From the NCBI GenBank assembly GCA_017504605.1, contig JAFVQW010000010.1, positions 1 through 53,031 of the forward strand: a stretch of 53,031 bases of DNA, read 5' to 3'. Both the position numbers and the translations under genes were made by a program. How positions within the stretch are numbered: position 1 is the stretch's first letter; every line of letters starts with the position of its first letter. The stretch is from Clostridia bacterium. Its GTDB lineage: Bacteria > Bacillota > Clostridia > Oscillospirales > CAG-272. Below the pieces are notes generated by a model. The model made no database searches. It had not been told where the DNA came from and saw nothing but the letters and a program-made list of their open reading frames with translations. This document shows, in pieces, positions 17,038 to 26,704 of the stretch.

Positions 17038-17889
17038 ATGAACGACCGGAACGAAATCACAGAGGGCACCGTGGAGACTTCTCCCGAATACAGCCCTGAA
17101 GACGAAGCAGAGGTGCTCGGCACAGAGAACGACGGGGACGTCGACCCGAATGAGCAGGATAGCTTCGATTTTGACGAGGACGGAGATATCATAATCCCCG
17201 ACGAGCCTAACGACGCCCCCGAGGAGCAGTACGACTCCGAGGACGGCGAGGAGCCCGCCGAGGAGGCGGATACCACCGAGAACGGCAAGCCTAACGAAGA
17301 GGGCGAAGCCCCCGAGGCAAGAAAGCCGACCGACACCGAAAACGAACTCCGTGAGAGCCTCGCGAGCATAACTCAATATGCAAAGGCCGCTCTCAAGACT
17401 ATCGGTGTTGAGGGAGATGACGTGCTGGACAATCTAATCAAGGTTGCCGCAGAGGGAGAGGGCGTATCCAAGGAGGAGCTCGTCGCGCGACTCGACGGTG
17501 CGAAGGCTCTCGTTAAGCAGAGAGAGGCACAGTATACCGCTCTTGCCGAGAACGACCTTCGCGAGCTGAAGTCGCTCTTCCCTGCCTGCTCGCAGTATTC
17601 CTCGCTCGCAGAAATACCTAACGCCGTAAAATACGCCGCGTATCGCGATAAGGGGCTCTCGGTAAAGGAAGCGTTTGCGGCAGTTAACACCGACCTTCTC
17701 GCAGAATCGGCTACCCGAGCCGCGCGTAAGAATGCCGTAAGCGACAAGGCGCATCTGAAATCCGCCGTACCGCGAAAGAGCGGCGGCGAGGAAAAAAGAA
17801 TATCGAGGCGCGACGTCGAGCAGATGCGCGACATCTACCCCGATATGCCGGACAAGGAAATCGTAGCCCTTTTAAAGAGGGTTAACTAA
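17038..17889 (+). CDS. Capsid scaffolding protein
   Basis: The protein has 283 residues. The first 105 are strongly acidic and disorder-prone; the middle is helical (about residues 105-200, with EELVARLDGAKALVKQREAQ); the C-terminus is basic (KRISRRDVEQMRDIYPDMPDKEIVALLKR). An acidic N-terminus with a basic helical C-terminus is typical of scaffolds that bind the inside of the prohead and leave before packaging. The position directly upstream of the decoration and major capsid genes supports the call. The ribosome site is CAGGAGTAAAAA. Confidence 0.8.
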   Translation: MNDRNEITEGTVETSPEYSPEDEAEVLGTENDGDVDPNEQDSFDFDEDGDIIIPDEPNDAPEEQYDSEDGEEPAEEADTTENGKPNEEGEAPEARKPTDTENELRESLASITQYAKAALKTIGVEGDDVLDNLIKVAAEGEGVSKEELVARLDGAKALVKQREAQYTALAENDLRELKSLFPACSQYSSLAEIPNAVKYAAYRDKGLSVKEAFAAVNTDLLAESATRAARKNAVSDKAHLKSAVPRKSGGEEKRISRRDVEQMRDIYPDMPDKEIVALLKRVN

Positions 17890-17908
17890 AACAAGGAGAA
17901 AGAAAAAA

Positions 17909-18289
17909 ATGTTCAAGCTTTTAAAAATCGAAAACGGACGTATTAACGTCCCCGAGCCTATTGCTTTTACCGCCGGCGTGGCGTTTAAGAGCGGTACGGC
18001 TCTCAAGCTCTCGGGCGGTAAGCTCGCTCTTGCCGACGGAGCACCCGAATACATAGCTCTCTCGGACGGCGTAGCCGATACCGAGGCAACCGTATACCGC
18101 GTAACGCCCGATATGGTGTTTGAGGCGCCTGTAAGCGCTTCTCCCGAGGCACTTACGGAGGGTGACAGGGTCACGCTCTCGGAGGATGCCACGAAGCTCA
18201 CTGCTACCACCTCGAACGGCGTTGCCACCATAATCAACAAGAATGGCGCTGAGGCCGTCGGCGACAAGCTCGTCGTAATATTCGCATAA
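17909..18289 (+). CDS. Head decoration-like protein
   Basis: The protein has 126 residues with good AAGGAGAAAG spacing. It is Ala/Gly/Val-rich and predicted mainly beta, with repeats such as AFKSGTALKLSGGKLALADG and an end of GDKLVVIFA. Small beta-rich proteins just before the major capsid gene are commonly capsid-stabilising decoration proteins. No enzymatic motif is seen. The call depends on composition and on position between scaffold and major capsid. Confidence 0.65.
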   Translation: MFKLLKIENGRINVPEPIAFTAGVAFKSGTALKLSGGKLALADGAPEYIALSDGVADTEATVYRVTPDMVFEAPVSASPEALTEGDRVTLSEDATKLTATTSNGVATIINKNGAEAVGDKLVVIFA

Positions 18290-18304
18290 AGGAGGAATAA
18301 AAAA

Positions 18305-19357
18305 ATGCCTAAAGTTTTATATTCTAAAAGCGTGCCGGGCAGTGATATTATGTTCGGCAGATTCCAGGGTCCCGTTAGGGCAATCATCGAGCACGAATCG
18401 GATTTGCACAGTAAGAAGGACAGCCTCGTAGACGTCCTTTTTAACGTTGAAAAATCCAAGCGGCACTCTGAGACCATTTCGGGAGAGACCGACTTCGGCC
18501 CCTTCCAGGCAACGCGCGAGGGTGCAAGCGCCGAGAACGATTCCGTTCTTCCTACCTTCCCCAAGACCATACTGCACGTTCCGTTTATGAAGATGTTTAC
18601 CATCACCAAGGAGATGGCGGACGACTCCGTAGTCGGAATCGCATCGGATATCACGAGCAAGCCCAAAAACATGGTACGCTCTTACTACCGCACGCGCAAT
18701 CAGCTCGCGGCCGCGGCGGTTATCCACGGAAATAAGAAAAGCCACGTCTTTAACAAGGCGACCATTGACCTCACGACCGCGGACGAGCTGCCGCTCTTTT
18801 CCGCTCAGCACCGCTTCGTGGATGAGGAGCTGTTTGGAGACAGAAGACAGTCCAACCTCTTCTCCTCCGACTTCTCTACCGTCGAGGGACTCAGAAGAAC
18901 GCTCACGAGAGTATCGAACCGCATGAGGAATTTTAAGGACGAGAACGGTAACAATCTCGGCTACGCTCCCAACGTTATTCTTCTGCCCTGCAACAGGCCC
19001 GACCTCGAGGAGAACATAAAGGTAGTCGTCGGCTCCGAGAAAGCCGCGGGCAGTTCAAGCAACGATATTTCCATTCACTACGGCAACTGGGACCTCGTGG
19101 TTCTCGACGACTGGGAGCTCTCCGAGCACGCCGAGGACGAGCTTATGTTTATGTCAAAGGAGGCGAATAAAAACCTTCTCGGCTCGATGTTCTTCGACAG
19201 ACACACGCTCGACGTAATGAGCTTCATCGACCCCGGCACCCGCAATAACGTATGGAGCGCATATTGCCGTATGGGTATCGGCTTCACGACCTGGAAGCAT
19301 ATGTCGAGATGCGTAAGCAACGCCTCTGCGGTAGACGACACTACCTGGATTGCATAG
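18305..19357 (+). CDS. Major capsid protein
   Basis: The protein has 350 residues; the ribosome site is AAAGGAGGAAT. It should build the icosahedral shell. Features fitting HK97-fold capsids include an extended charged N-terminus, a helical spine-like segment around MVRSYYRTRNQLAAAAVIHG, a beta-rich peripheral domain with LPLFSAQHRF, and a C-terminal DRHTLDVMSFIDPGTRNN segment. LFSAQH is often seen in Mu gpT-like capsids. Its position after scaffold and decoration genes makes the call firm even though the subfamily is uncertain. Confidence 0.88.
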   Translation: MPKVLYSKSVPGSDIMFGRFQGPVRAIIEHESDLHSKKDSLVDVLFNVEKSKRHSETISGETDFGPFQATREGASAENDSVLPTFPKTILHVPFMKMFTITKEMADDSVVGIASDITSKPKNMVRSYYRTRNQLAAAAVIHGNKKSHVFNKATIDLTTADELPLFSAQHRFVDEELFGDRRQSNLFSSDFSTVEGLRRTLTRVSNRMRNFKDENGNNLGYAPNVILLPCNRPDLEENIKVVVGSEKAAGSSSNDISIHYGNWDLVVLDDWELSEHAEDELMFMSKEANKNLLGSMFFDRHTLDVMSFIDPGTRNNVWSAYCRMGIGFTTWKHMSRCVSNASAVDDTTWIA

Positions 19358-19372
19358 AGAGGCTTGTAAAGC

Positions 19373-20293
19373 ATGAGAGTTAACGAGCTATACGGACAGG
19401 TAGCGCAGCTCGGCTTTGAGGACTCTCTCGAAAGCGGGAGCAGATTTTACCGCGCGGTTAACCGAGCCGTTCTCGAGGTGAATCTGCTCCGCCCTAAAAA
19501 ATCAAGCACCGATATAGTTCACTCGCCGCCCCAAAATTTAATTTCGGCGGCGAGTTTTGTACCCGTACGCCACACCGACGAGGATATCTGCTATCTTGCG
19601 GAAGGCCCGAGGGCGTATTCCTTCGAGGTCGCAGGCAGCGGTATATGCCACGTCGAGAGGCTTCTTTCCGACGGCTCCTGGGAGCAAATTACCGAGCCCG
19701 TCGAATTCCCTGCCTCGCCGACCTTCGTCGCTTACAGGGGATTTATTCGCGACATAGACGGGTTTGTATCGGGGACGGTGCGGCTTCGATTCACGGGAGA
19801 GTATTCATACACACTGCGCGGTGTCTCAATGTACAGAGAGCTTATCGGCCCCGAGGTCTCGGATATACCGCTTTATTCTCCGTTCGTAAAATACCGCCTG
19901 CGCGATATAATTCCCGACTTTCTCGCGCTGGCTAACCCGCCGATTTCGGAGATTGACGGCTACGATAGGATTACTGAGGGCTACGAGGTCGAGGGAGGAG
20001 ATACGCTCCTATTCCCTTACGACGTCCCCGGGTGCTATCGCATTGTTTATAAGAAACTACCGAGGGCGCTCGCGGAGGCCTCCTCTCCAATAGACGACGA
20101 AAGCGAAATAGACCTCGACGAGGACCTCGCACATCTGTTGTCGCTCCTCGTTGCCGTTTACAATCTCGCCCAGGACGAGCCCGAGCTTGCCAACGCATAC
20201 CGAGAGATGTACCGACAAACCGCGGCACAGCTTCTCAGCACCGAGGAAAAGCACAACCCCATAAAAATCAAGGATGAATACGGATGGACCTAA
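19373..20293 (+). CDS. Head-tail adaptor (connector) protein
   Basis: The protein has 306 residues and begins 16 nt after the capsid gene. Helical N- and C-terminal parts (MRVNELYGQVAQLG and LAHLLSLLVAVYNLAQDEPELANAYREMY) flank a beta-rich insertion (about residues 70-170). This helical-bundle-with-insertion layout resembles adaptors that bind under the portal in podoviruses (gp4- or gp11-like). No enzyme motif is present. The position between capsid and nozzle-like genes supports the role. Confidence 0.6.
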   Translation: MRVNELYGQVAQLGFEDSLESGSRFYRAVNRAVLEVNLLRPKKSSTDIVHSPPQNLISAASFVPVRHTDEDICYLAEGPRAYSFEVAGSGICHVERLLSDGSWEQITEPVEFPASPTFVAYRGFIRDIDGFVSGTVRLRFTGEYSYTLRGVSMYRELIGPEVSDIPLYSPFVKYRLRDIIPDFLALANPPISEIDGYDRITEGYEVEGGDTLLFPYDVPGCYRIVYKKLPRALAEASSPIDDESEIDLDEDLAHLLSLLVAVYNLAQDEPELANAYREMYRQTAAQLLSTEEKHNPIKIKDEYGWT

Positions 20294-20296
20294 GCT

Positions 20297-22888
20297 ATGG
20301 CAAAATCTCTTTTCAAGGCAAAGAGCGCGTACAGCAGCTGCTATGACGATTTTCGCGGGGTGGACTTCTCCTCGGACCACACCCAGATAAACAATCACCG
20401 CTTCGCATACGCGGTAAATATGTACAGGGATTACCGCTCGGGACAAGGCAAGGCTATCGAGACGTTTCCGGGATTCCGCCGCATCTTCGAGAGCCCCGAC
20501 GGCTCGGCTATATACGGTATACACGAGTATTCGGGCCCCACCGAAAAAGTGAAGCTCTTTCACGCAGGGCGAGGACTCTACCGATTTTTCGGAGAGAAGG
20601 AGTCCGTAGAAGTGGCCGTTTCTCTCGAGGATGTATACGTTAGCGGCAGCTACGCATACGGCAAGTTGCTGGATGCCGACGGAAACCCTCTCGCTATCCC
20701 CGAGACCGCACAGGTGCTCTCTTATAAAAGTAGCGGCGGCACCTCTTATTTATCCTACGTACAAACGGTATCCCTCGGAAACGGTATGAAAGAGGTGCGT
20801 GTAAATTATCAGTGGGCACCCGACCTCGGCAATATAGTTTATCTTGAGCCTTCCTTTGCGGCCGTGTCGAAAAGCATAATGAACGAGCGTGAGAGCTGCT
20901 CCTTTATGGCGAACGGCCGCCTCTACATTCTCGACGGGGCATCGTTTTTCGTCTACGACGGCACGGAGCTGAAAAAGGTCTCCGAAGACAATCCTTATAT
21001 ACCAACCGAATATGCCGATATTTATGCAGATACGGACAAGCTCGCCCACGACTTTTTCTTCGAGCAGCGAAATCTGCTCTCGGATAAGGTTAAGAACACC
21101 TTCGCCGTGCGCGAGAGCTCCGATACCGAGGCTACCGAGGGCACGGAGGGCTCGGAGGGCTCGGCGGGCTCGGCGGCTGTTGTGTTCCCCTCTTTTATGC
21201 CCTATTCCGAGGGAGAGGTCGGCGAGGTTCGCGTTTACGGCGAGATGCAGACGGCGGGAACGGATTACGAGGTCTTGGAGACGGGAGAGGTGTCCTTCTT
21301 AAGGGCACTGCCGACCGCCGTCGAGGCAGGATACCCCGAGGGCTATTCGGGCGTTGAGATAACACTTATCAAGCAGCCTACATTCACACTCTCCGACGGC
21401 ACCGAAATCGGCGGCAAGGAGGTAATATGCGGCTGCACCCTCGTCGCAGAGTTCGACGGCCGTGTATTTCTCTCGGGAAATCCCGCTCTCCCGAATCACG
21501 TATTTTACTGCAAGAGAAACGATACGGGATACGTAGACCCCTCTTATTTCGGAGAGCTTGACTATTTTCAGGTAGGCATAGGCGCGGACAGGATTACCGC
21601 GCTCGTCTCGGTTGCCGATACTCTATGCATTCTAAAGTCCGATACGAGCCAGGGCGGAGCCGTCTACTACTACACCGGGGTTGACGGCGATAACCTCGTC
21701 CCCAGGTATTACGTAGGAGAAAAGGGCCTTAACGGTCTCGGCTGTCTCGGTGCTGCCGTGAATTTTCTCGACGACCCCGTTTTCGTCTCCCGTCTCGGCC
21801 TCGAGGGCATCGGCACGCTCTCCGCAAAATACGAGCGTGCTATCGAGCACCGCTCCTCGCTCGTAGATGCAGAGCTCTTAAAATGCGACCTCTCCAAGGC
21901 CCGCCTTGCAGAGTGGGAGGGATATCTCGTCCTTCTTTGCGAGGGTAAGATTTTCCTCGCAGACTCACGTCAGCGCTTTACTCATCAAACGGGCGTAATG
22001 CAATACGAGTGGTATTATCTTGAGGATATCGGCGTTTTTCAGAACAACTTTCTCGAATATGTGTTTTCCGAGCGCCTACGCGAGGAGCTTGTTGGTGTGA
22101 AGGTGGAGGTCACCCACGAATTGGAAATAGCATCGGCAGTATACGACGAGGTGACAGACGAGCACGTTAATCTTACGGGAACGACGGCAAACGCAAGAGT
22201 CTGGAACGAAGCCGAGGGGCGCTACGACTACAGCGGGCTCTCCGTGCGCTCAGTGCCGTTCGATTTCACCGATGAGGAGAGCGGACAGGTCTACTCTATC
22301 ACCGCACAGTATACGGTGCTCGGCGGCAGGTATTACGCAGTACGCGATACCGGCAGAAAGGTAGGAAGCGGCTTCTATCCGGCAAAAATAATTCGCTCTC
22401 TCGACGGCAACCTCTATTTCGGAACCGATAACGGCGTAGTGTGTATGTTCAATTTTGATAAGCGCGACGGTGCTACGCTTGAAATTCCGTCAAGATACTA
22501 CGACTTCGACGGACACTTAATACGCTCGGGCGTTGCTACGAAAATGGACAATTGCGGTATACCGCATCTGACGAAGAGCACCGTCCGCAAGTCAACGGTT
22601 ATAAAAACCAAAACACTTCCCTCCACCTCCGTAAAGGTAAAGGTAAGGACGAACAAGGAGCCCTACCGCCAAATTGCAAGGCTCGGCAGTGCCGCTCTTA
22701 ACTTCGGCGAGATATGCTTCGACGACCTCTATTTCACCACCACCGAGCAGACCCTCTTTGCCGTTCCCGAAAAGGAAAAGCGGTGGGTGGAAAAGCAATA
22801 CTACATTTTTTCCGACGATTTCAGGCGCCCCTTTGCACTGTTTTACATTGCATCGCGCTACACCGTCGCCGGAAGATACAAGGAGTAA
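20297..22888 (+). CDS. Tail nozzle / head-stabilisation-like protein
   Basis: The protein has 863 residues, four nt after the adaptor. The N-terminal motif FRGVDFSSDHTQINNHRFAY with VNMYRDYRSGQGKAIETFPGF is typical of phage stabilisation/nozzle proteins, which form a six-fold beta-propeller-based tube closing the podovirus connector. Beta strands dominate throughout. A Thr/Glu/Gly/Ser low-complexity loop (about residues 275-295, TEATEGTEGSEGSAGSA) interrupts the fold. With the adaptor and fibre it would make up a short tail; no tape-measure gene is present. Confidence 0.7.
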   Translation: MAKSLFKAKSAYSSCYDDFRGVDFSSDHTQINNHRFAYAVNMYRDYRSGQGKAIETFPGFRRIFESPDGSAIYGIHEYSGPTEKVKLFHAGRGLYRFFGEKESVEVAVSLEDVYVSGSYAYGKLLDADGNPLAIPETAQVLSYKSSGGTSYLSYVQTVSLGNGMKEVRVNYQWAPDLGNIVYLEPSFAAVSKSIMNERESCSFMANGRLYILDGASFFVYDGTELKKVSEDNPYIPTEYADIYADTDKLAHDFFFEQRNLLSDKVKNTFAVRESSDTEATEGTEGSEGSAGSAAVVFPSFMPYSEGEVGEVRVYGEMQTAGTDYEVLETGEVSFLRALPTAVEAGYPEGYSGVEITLIKQPTFTLSDGTEIGGKEVICGCTLVAEFDGRVFLSGNPALPNHVFYCKRNDTGYVDPSYFGELDYFQVGIGADRITALVSVADTLCILKSDTSQGGAVYYYTGVDGDNLVPRYYVGEKGLNGLGCLGAAVNFLDDPVFVSRLGLEGIGTLSAKYERAIEHRSSLVDAELLKCDLSKARLAEWEGYLVLLCEGKIFLADSRQRFTHQTGVMQYEWYYLEDIGVFQNNFLEYVFSERLREELVGVKVEVTHELEIASAVYDEVTDEHVNLTGTTANARVWNEAEGRYDYSGLSVRSVPFDFTDEESGQVYSITAQYTVLGGRYYAVRDTGRKVGSGFYPAKIIRSLDGNLYFGTDNGVVCMFNFDKRDGATLEIPSRYYDFDGHLIRSGVATKMDNCGIPHLTKSTVRKSTVIKTKTLPSTSVKVKVRTNKEPYRQIARLGSAALNFGEICFDDLYFTTTEQTLFAVPEKEKRWVEKQYYIFSDDFRRPFALFYIASRYTVAGRYKE

Positions 22889-22891
22889 CCT

Positions 22892-24988
22892 ATGGCAAAT
22901 AATTTTTCCGACGTCAAGGAAATACATAACGATTATCTAAAAAGAAACGGTGTGCAGGCTCTCTCGGACAGACCAAACGAGCAGCAAAAATACGGTGAAT
23001 CGGGACTCACGGCCGCTGAACTGAAGGCTTGGTTCGATAAATCGTCCGCGATGCTAATAAGCAAGTTTAATGAAATATTGACGAGGCTGAAGGAGCTATC
23101 CTCCTCTGATATCCCTTATACGATATACGACAGCGGAAACCCAAGTTCGGAGACGGTTCGCTCAAAATTAGATGGTGTTTCTTCTGAAATCCATTACAAA
23201 TATTTTTATGGACCTGCCTCCAGAGTTGGAAAAGGGCTATGCGAATGGATTGAAGACCTGGACATGCTTTTAAGCCGACTTCCGCTCGAAGATGTCACGA
23301 GCGACAATGCGCTCGCGCTCTTCGGAGCCCAAGCAGGTGTCAAGGGCTATTATTGGTCTGAAATCGATTTTTTAACGAGGCAAATCCGAGTAAGCGAAAA
23401 GCAAGTCAACCCACCGACCGATGACACGGGGAGTCCCTTGTTTAATACACCGCTTAGCGACGTAAACCCCCACGACGATATATGCAGATATAACGTCGGC
23501 GACGTAATCTCGATAATCAACGGCTCAAAATTCATTGACTGCCTCACGATAACCGAGAAGGACGGCGACGTTCTCACCTTTGACAAGGATTTTCCGTTTT
23601 CCGAAATTAAAGGGGGCGACGGCTTCGACGACAGCACAATTTTCTGTCTTGCCCGCCCGGACGTAGGCGCCGTAGACCTCGGTATGAACGCTGTCGGAAT
23701 AGGACCCGGCTCGGCGGCTCTCGCGTATCTCGCGCTCGCCATCGGGCGCGAGTGCACCGCTAAGTCTCAGTACGGTGTGGCTCTTAACCGCGGTACGGTG
23801 GCAGGCTATGCGGCTCTCGCAATAAACCGCCTGTGCGAGGCGCTCGGTGACAACTCCTTCTCGGGCGGTCACAACAGCTCGGCTAATCACAACACCGCCT
23901 ATTCATGGGGCCGTGACGTGCATACGGGATTTCAGTATCAGCATGTAATAGGTATGTTCAACGAAATACTCGAGCGCAGCGTAGCTCTCATCGTCGGAAA
24001 CGGCAGCAGCGACACCGCACGCTCCAACGCTCTCGTTCTCGAGTGGATAGGACACCTGAAGCTCGCTAACCGTATCACTATGGGAGCACTTCCCGAGGAC
24101 GAAATGGATGCGCTTAACTACGGTCAGTTCCTCGACTACATACTCGAGGCCGAGGAAAAGTACGCGAAAAAGACAGACCTCGCGAAAATATACCGTCCCT
24201 GTGGAACGATATCCGACATTTCCCTCTTCCCCGAGGATGCCGAGGTCGGCGATGTGTACGATATTGCGAGCGAGTTTGAGCTCGGCGGTGCGAACTACCC
24301 CGCGGGCACGAACGTTGTTAAGACCGAAAACGGTCTCGATGCGCTTTCCGGCAAAATAGACCTCTCGAAATACCTCGAGCTTCCCGAAGCGGCCAACGCT
24401 TACCGCGTACCCTTCTTTTATCCGAAGAGTAACGTTCCGCGCTGGATGCGAGTGTCCGCGATGGCTTCGGCTGATACAATAGCCCAGCACGGTAATAACG
24501 GCGAGTTTATTGTCAGAGAAAATCCTTCCATTCCGAACGAAGCGGTTCCGCTTAGCTACGTTAACGGCATACATTCAGCGCTCAACGAGCAGATGCAAAG
24601 CCTTGCAGACAAAATTCCCGAAAGCACCGCGAAATACGTCTATCAGCATAACTTTTACATTGAACTCTCTTCCAACGATGACAATTGCTATTGGTTTAAC
24701 GGCGTTTTCTCCATCCTGCACAGCAGCGAAGCATCACTTGCTTTAACGCTTACGGATTTATACAATCTAATTCTTCCTATGGGACCCATTAATTTTAACG
24801 GATATTGCGAGTCTGTAGACCCTGTGGACGTTGGTCCCCCGATGGCACTGCGAGCGACCGCAGAGCATTTAGAGATTGGAACAGGTGCGCCGGGCGGACC
24901 GCTTTGGATGTGGAAAGTGCCCGTAGCAGGATTTTCAGAGTGGAATTTCTCGTATACCGATACGGTTGTGAAAGTAGAGGTGAAATAA
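22892..24988 (+). CDS. Tail fibre / receptor-binding protein with a YadA-like beta-roll
   Basis: The protein has 698 residues. The N-terminal 60 residues (MANNFSDVKEIHNDYLKRNG) probably attach to the short tail. Residues about 265-345 contain short repeats such as GIGPGSAALAYLALAIG, SQYGVALNRGTVAGYAALAIN and GDNSFSGG, the pattern of YadA-head left-handed beta-rolls in trimeric adhesins and fibres. A helical linker (about 400-430) and a beta-rich C-terminal domain follow. It is the best candidate for host recognition. A shift towards AT-rich codons near the start and end hints at modular exchange. Confidence 0.68.
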   Translation: MANNFSDVKEIHNDYLKRNGVQALSDRPNEQQKYGESGLTAAELKAWFDKSSAMLISKFNEILTRLKELSSSDIPYTIYDSGNPSSETVRSKLDGVSSEIHYKYFYGPASRVGKGLCEWIEDLDMLLSRLPLEDVTSDNALALFGAQAGVKGYYWSEIDFLTRQIRVSEKQVNPPTDDTGSPLFNTPLSDVNPHDDICRYNVGDVISIINGSKFIDCLTITEKDGDVLTFDKDFPFSEIKGGDGFDDSTIFCLARPDVGAVDLGMNAVGIGPGSAALAYLALAIGRECTAKSQYGVALNRGTVAGYAALAINRLCEALGDNSFSGGHNSSANHNTAYSWGRDVHTGFQYQHVIGMFNEILERSVALIVGNGSSDTARSNALVLEWIGHLKLANRITMGALPEDEMDALNYGQFLDYILEAEEKYAKKTDLAKIYRPCGTISDISLFPEDAEVGDVYDIASEFELGGANYPAGTNVVKTENGLDALSGKIDLSKYLELPEAANAYRVPFFYPKSNVPRWMRVSAMASADTIAQHGNNGEFIVRENPSIPNEAVPLSYVNGIHSALNEQMQSLADKIPESTAKYVYQHNFYIELSSNDDNCYWFNGVFSILHSSEASLALTLTDLYNLILPMGPINFNGYCESVDPVDVGPPMALRATAEHLEIGTGAPGGPLWMWKVPVAGFSEWNFSYTDTVVKVEVK

Positions 24989-24989
24989 T

Positions 24990-25205
24990 ATGTCTGATAC
25001 CATCATCAAAGATTATAAACTGACTATTTTTAAGCTGAAGAAAAAGCTTTCCAACACCGATTATATGGCACTCAAATTTGCCGAGGGCGAGCTCTCGGAG
25101 GATGAGTTCTCTCCCATGCGCGAGAAGCGCCGCGAGTGGCGAGCCGAGATTAACAGACTCGAGGAGTGCATCAGGTCGATAAGGGAGGAAATGAAAAATG
25201 CTTAA
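24990..25205 (+). CDS. Small helical phage protein
   Basis: The protein has 71 residues and starts one base after the fibre stop codon. It is almost entirely charged helix (KLTIFKLKKKLSNTDY, then REKRREWRAEINRLEECIRS), probably a coiled coil. Downstream of a fibre gene such small helical proteins may assist fibre assembly, but that is inference. It overlaps the next gene by 8 nt. No family recognised. Confidence 0.6.
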   Translation: MSDTIIKDYKLTIFKLKKKLSNTDYMALKFAEGELSEDEFSPMREKRREWRAEINRLEECIRSIREEMKNA

Positions 25206-25653
25206 ATTCAGGCTTTTACATAGTGAGAGGGCTATCCTTCTCACACGTGAGCCCGAGTTCTTCGGGAGCACCGTAGCCCTTGCCTTTGACGGAATAGCAA
25301 ACGCCACGCTTGCACTCACCTTCGGCGGTCGCAAATGCTTTAGGAGCATAAAGGACGGAGTATGCAGCTTCGACGGCGGCATCCTCGAAGGGCCTATGGG
25401 TCGCATCGAGCTGTCGGTACGTCTGTACGACGGAACGACGAGCTACAAGCGCTATGAGTGCGAGGCGCTCGAGTACGCTTATTCGCCGTCGGGGGAGCTG
25501 CTTCTCTACCCCGCGCCCTACGACCGCGACGAAGCGTTTGCCCGTCTCGCGATAGCGCACGAGGAGCTTTCGGCGCGGCTTTCAGAGCTTGACGAGCGGC
25601 TCGCAGAAACAGAAAAGAAGGTTAACGGGCTCGTCGGCTTCGTTACCGAATAG
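25198..25653 (+). CDS. Minor structural protein with C-terminal coiled coil (hypothetical)
   Basis: The protein has 151 residues. The first 115 look like a beta-sandwich (alternating LALTFGGRKCF, IELSVRLYDGTTSYKRY), and the last 35 form a heptad-like helix (LSARLSELDERLAETEKKV). This head-and-stalk form suits a trimeric tail accessory such as a fibre tip or spike. It is translationally coupled to the 71-residue protein (8-nt overlap). Function is not established from sequence. Confidence 0.6.
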   Translation: MLKFRLLHSERAILLTREPEFFGSTVALAFDGIANATLALTFGGRKCFRSIKDGVCSFDGGILEGPMGRIELSVRLYDGTTSYKRYECEALEYAYSPSGELLLYPAPYDRDEAFARLAIAHEELSARLSELDERLAETEKKVNGLVGFVTE

Positions 25654-25662
25654 GAGGAAAAA

Positions 25663-26349
25663 ATGAAAAAACGCACAAAAATCACAAACTTACTTATACT
25701 CATCACCCTGCTTTCGCTCTGCTTTAACCTGCTTGCCTTCGCCGAGGAAGCACCCGAGGGCGAGGGGGGTGCAGTTGACGGCACGGACACCCAAACGCCT
25801 GCCGCAGAGGATTTATCGGGCTCAGAGACACAAGCGAGCGAGCCTACCTGGCTCGAAACGGTCACCGAGGTTATAAAATCGGCTCTCGGCGAGGATTTTA
25901 TGGCAATTGTCAGCGCCGTTTTCGACGTCGTTATCCTCATATGTCTAACGTTGCATAAGCGCACCAACACCACGAGCATAGCGCAGCTCGTAAAGGCGCT
26001 CGTGGCCTCTGGCAAGGATATAACAGAGCTTAAGAAAATACAGGAAGCAGAAAAGCCTGCGCTTGACGAGGCAAAGAAATACATAACGGAGCAGATGACA
26101 CTCGGTTTTGCCGCCTTTGAGGAGACGGTGCTCGAAAGAATCGAGGCGCTCGGCGTTTCGAGGGAGCAGATAGCCGAAATAGTAGAGCTCGAAAAGGCAC
26201 AGCTCGAAATATTCGATACCATATATCAGCACTCCTGCACCGTTTCTCAGGAGACGAAGGACAGGCTCTGCCTTCTTCATAACGGAGCCCTTAAGAAAAT
26301 AGAGCTGCTCGAGAGCGGCGGCGAGGTGAAAAATGAGGCGACAAACTAA
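25663..26349 (+). CDS. Secreted/membrane phage protein (first of a three-gene membrane cassette)
   Basis: The protein has 228 residues; the ribosome site is TAGGAGGAAAAA. A Sec-type signal peptide (MKKRTK, then an LLILITLLSLCFNLLAFA core) is followed by an acidic linker rich in Glu, Gly and Thr. A hydrophobic segment (FMAIVSAVFDVVILICLTL, about residues 73-91) is a candidate transmembrane helix. The rest is charged helix (KKIQEAEKPALDEAKKY). It could belong to a lysis or DNA-entry complex. It overlaps the next gene by 17 nt. No catalytic motif. Confidence 0.65.
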   Translation: MKKRTKITNLLILITLLSLCFNLLAFAEEAPEGEGGAVDGTDTQTPAAEDLSGSETQASEPTWLETVTEVIKSALGEDFMAIVSAVFDVVILICLTLHKRTNTTSIAQLVKALVASGKDITELKKIQEAEKPALDEAKKYITEQMTLGFAAFEETVLERIEALGVSREQIAEIVELEKAQLEIFDTIYQHSCTVSQETKDRLCLLHNGALKKIELLESGGEVKNEATN

Positions 26350-26704
26350 ATACGCTATACTCAATATATCCGCCTTGCTTCTTTGCATCGCTCCGCCCGC
26401 GGCAGTTACTCTGATACAGTTTCCGCTATGGGTGGAAAAGGGGCGCGGCGCTACCGTATCGGGCCTCGCAGTATTTCTTCTTTTCATCTGTGCGATTCCC
26501 TTCTTTCGCACGCTAAAGGAATACTTTAAGTCCCCCTCGGCGAAGATGATATGGTTCGTTTCGCTCCTCGTTCTATGGCTTCTGCGTACGATAATCGACG
26601 AAATGGTTATCGTATGCGCCGTAGGCTTCGTTTCTAACTGCATAGGAGCGCTATTCTTTAAATGGCGGGATAAATACAAGGCCTCGGAGGTAAACGGTGG
26701 ATAA
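26333..26704 (+). CDS. Holin-like multi-pass membrane protein
   Basis: The protein has 123 residues. Three or four hydrophobic segments are visible (about residues 8-30, 41-60 and 71-108), with a short positively charged N-terminus (MRRQTK) and a charged C-terminal tail (KWRDKYKASE). Size, topology and position at the end of the late operon fit a phage holin that would time host lysis. This is inference, since no holin family motif was recognised. It overlaps the genes on both sides, implying coupled expression. Confidence 0.55.
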   Translation: MRRQTKYAILNISALLLCIAPPAAVTLIQFPLWVEKGRGATVSGLAVFLLFICAIPFFRTLKEYFKSPSAKMIWFVSLLVLWLLRTIIDEMVIVCAVGFVSNCIGALFFKWRDKYKASEVNGG

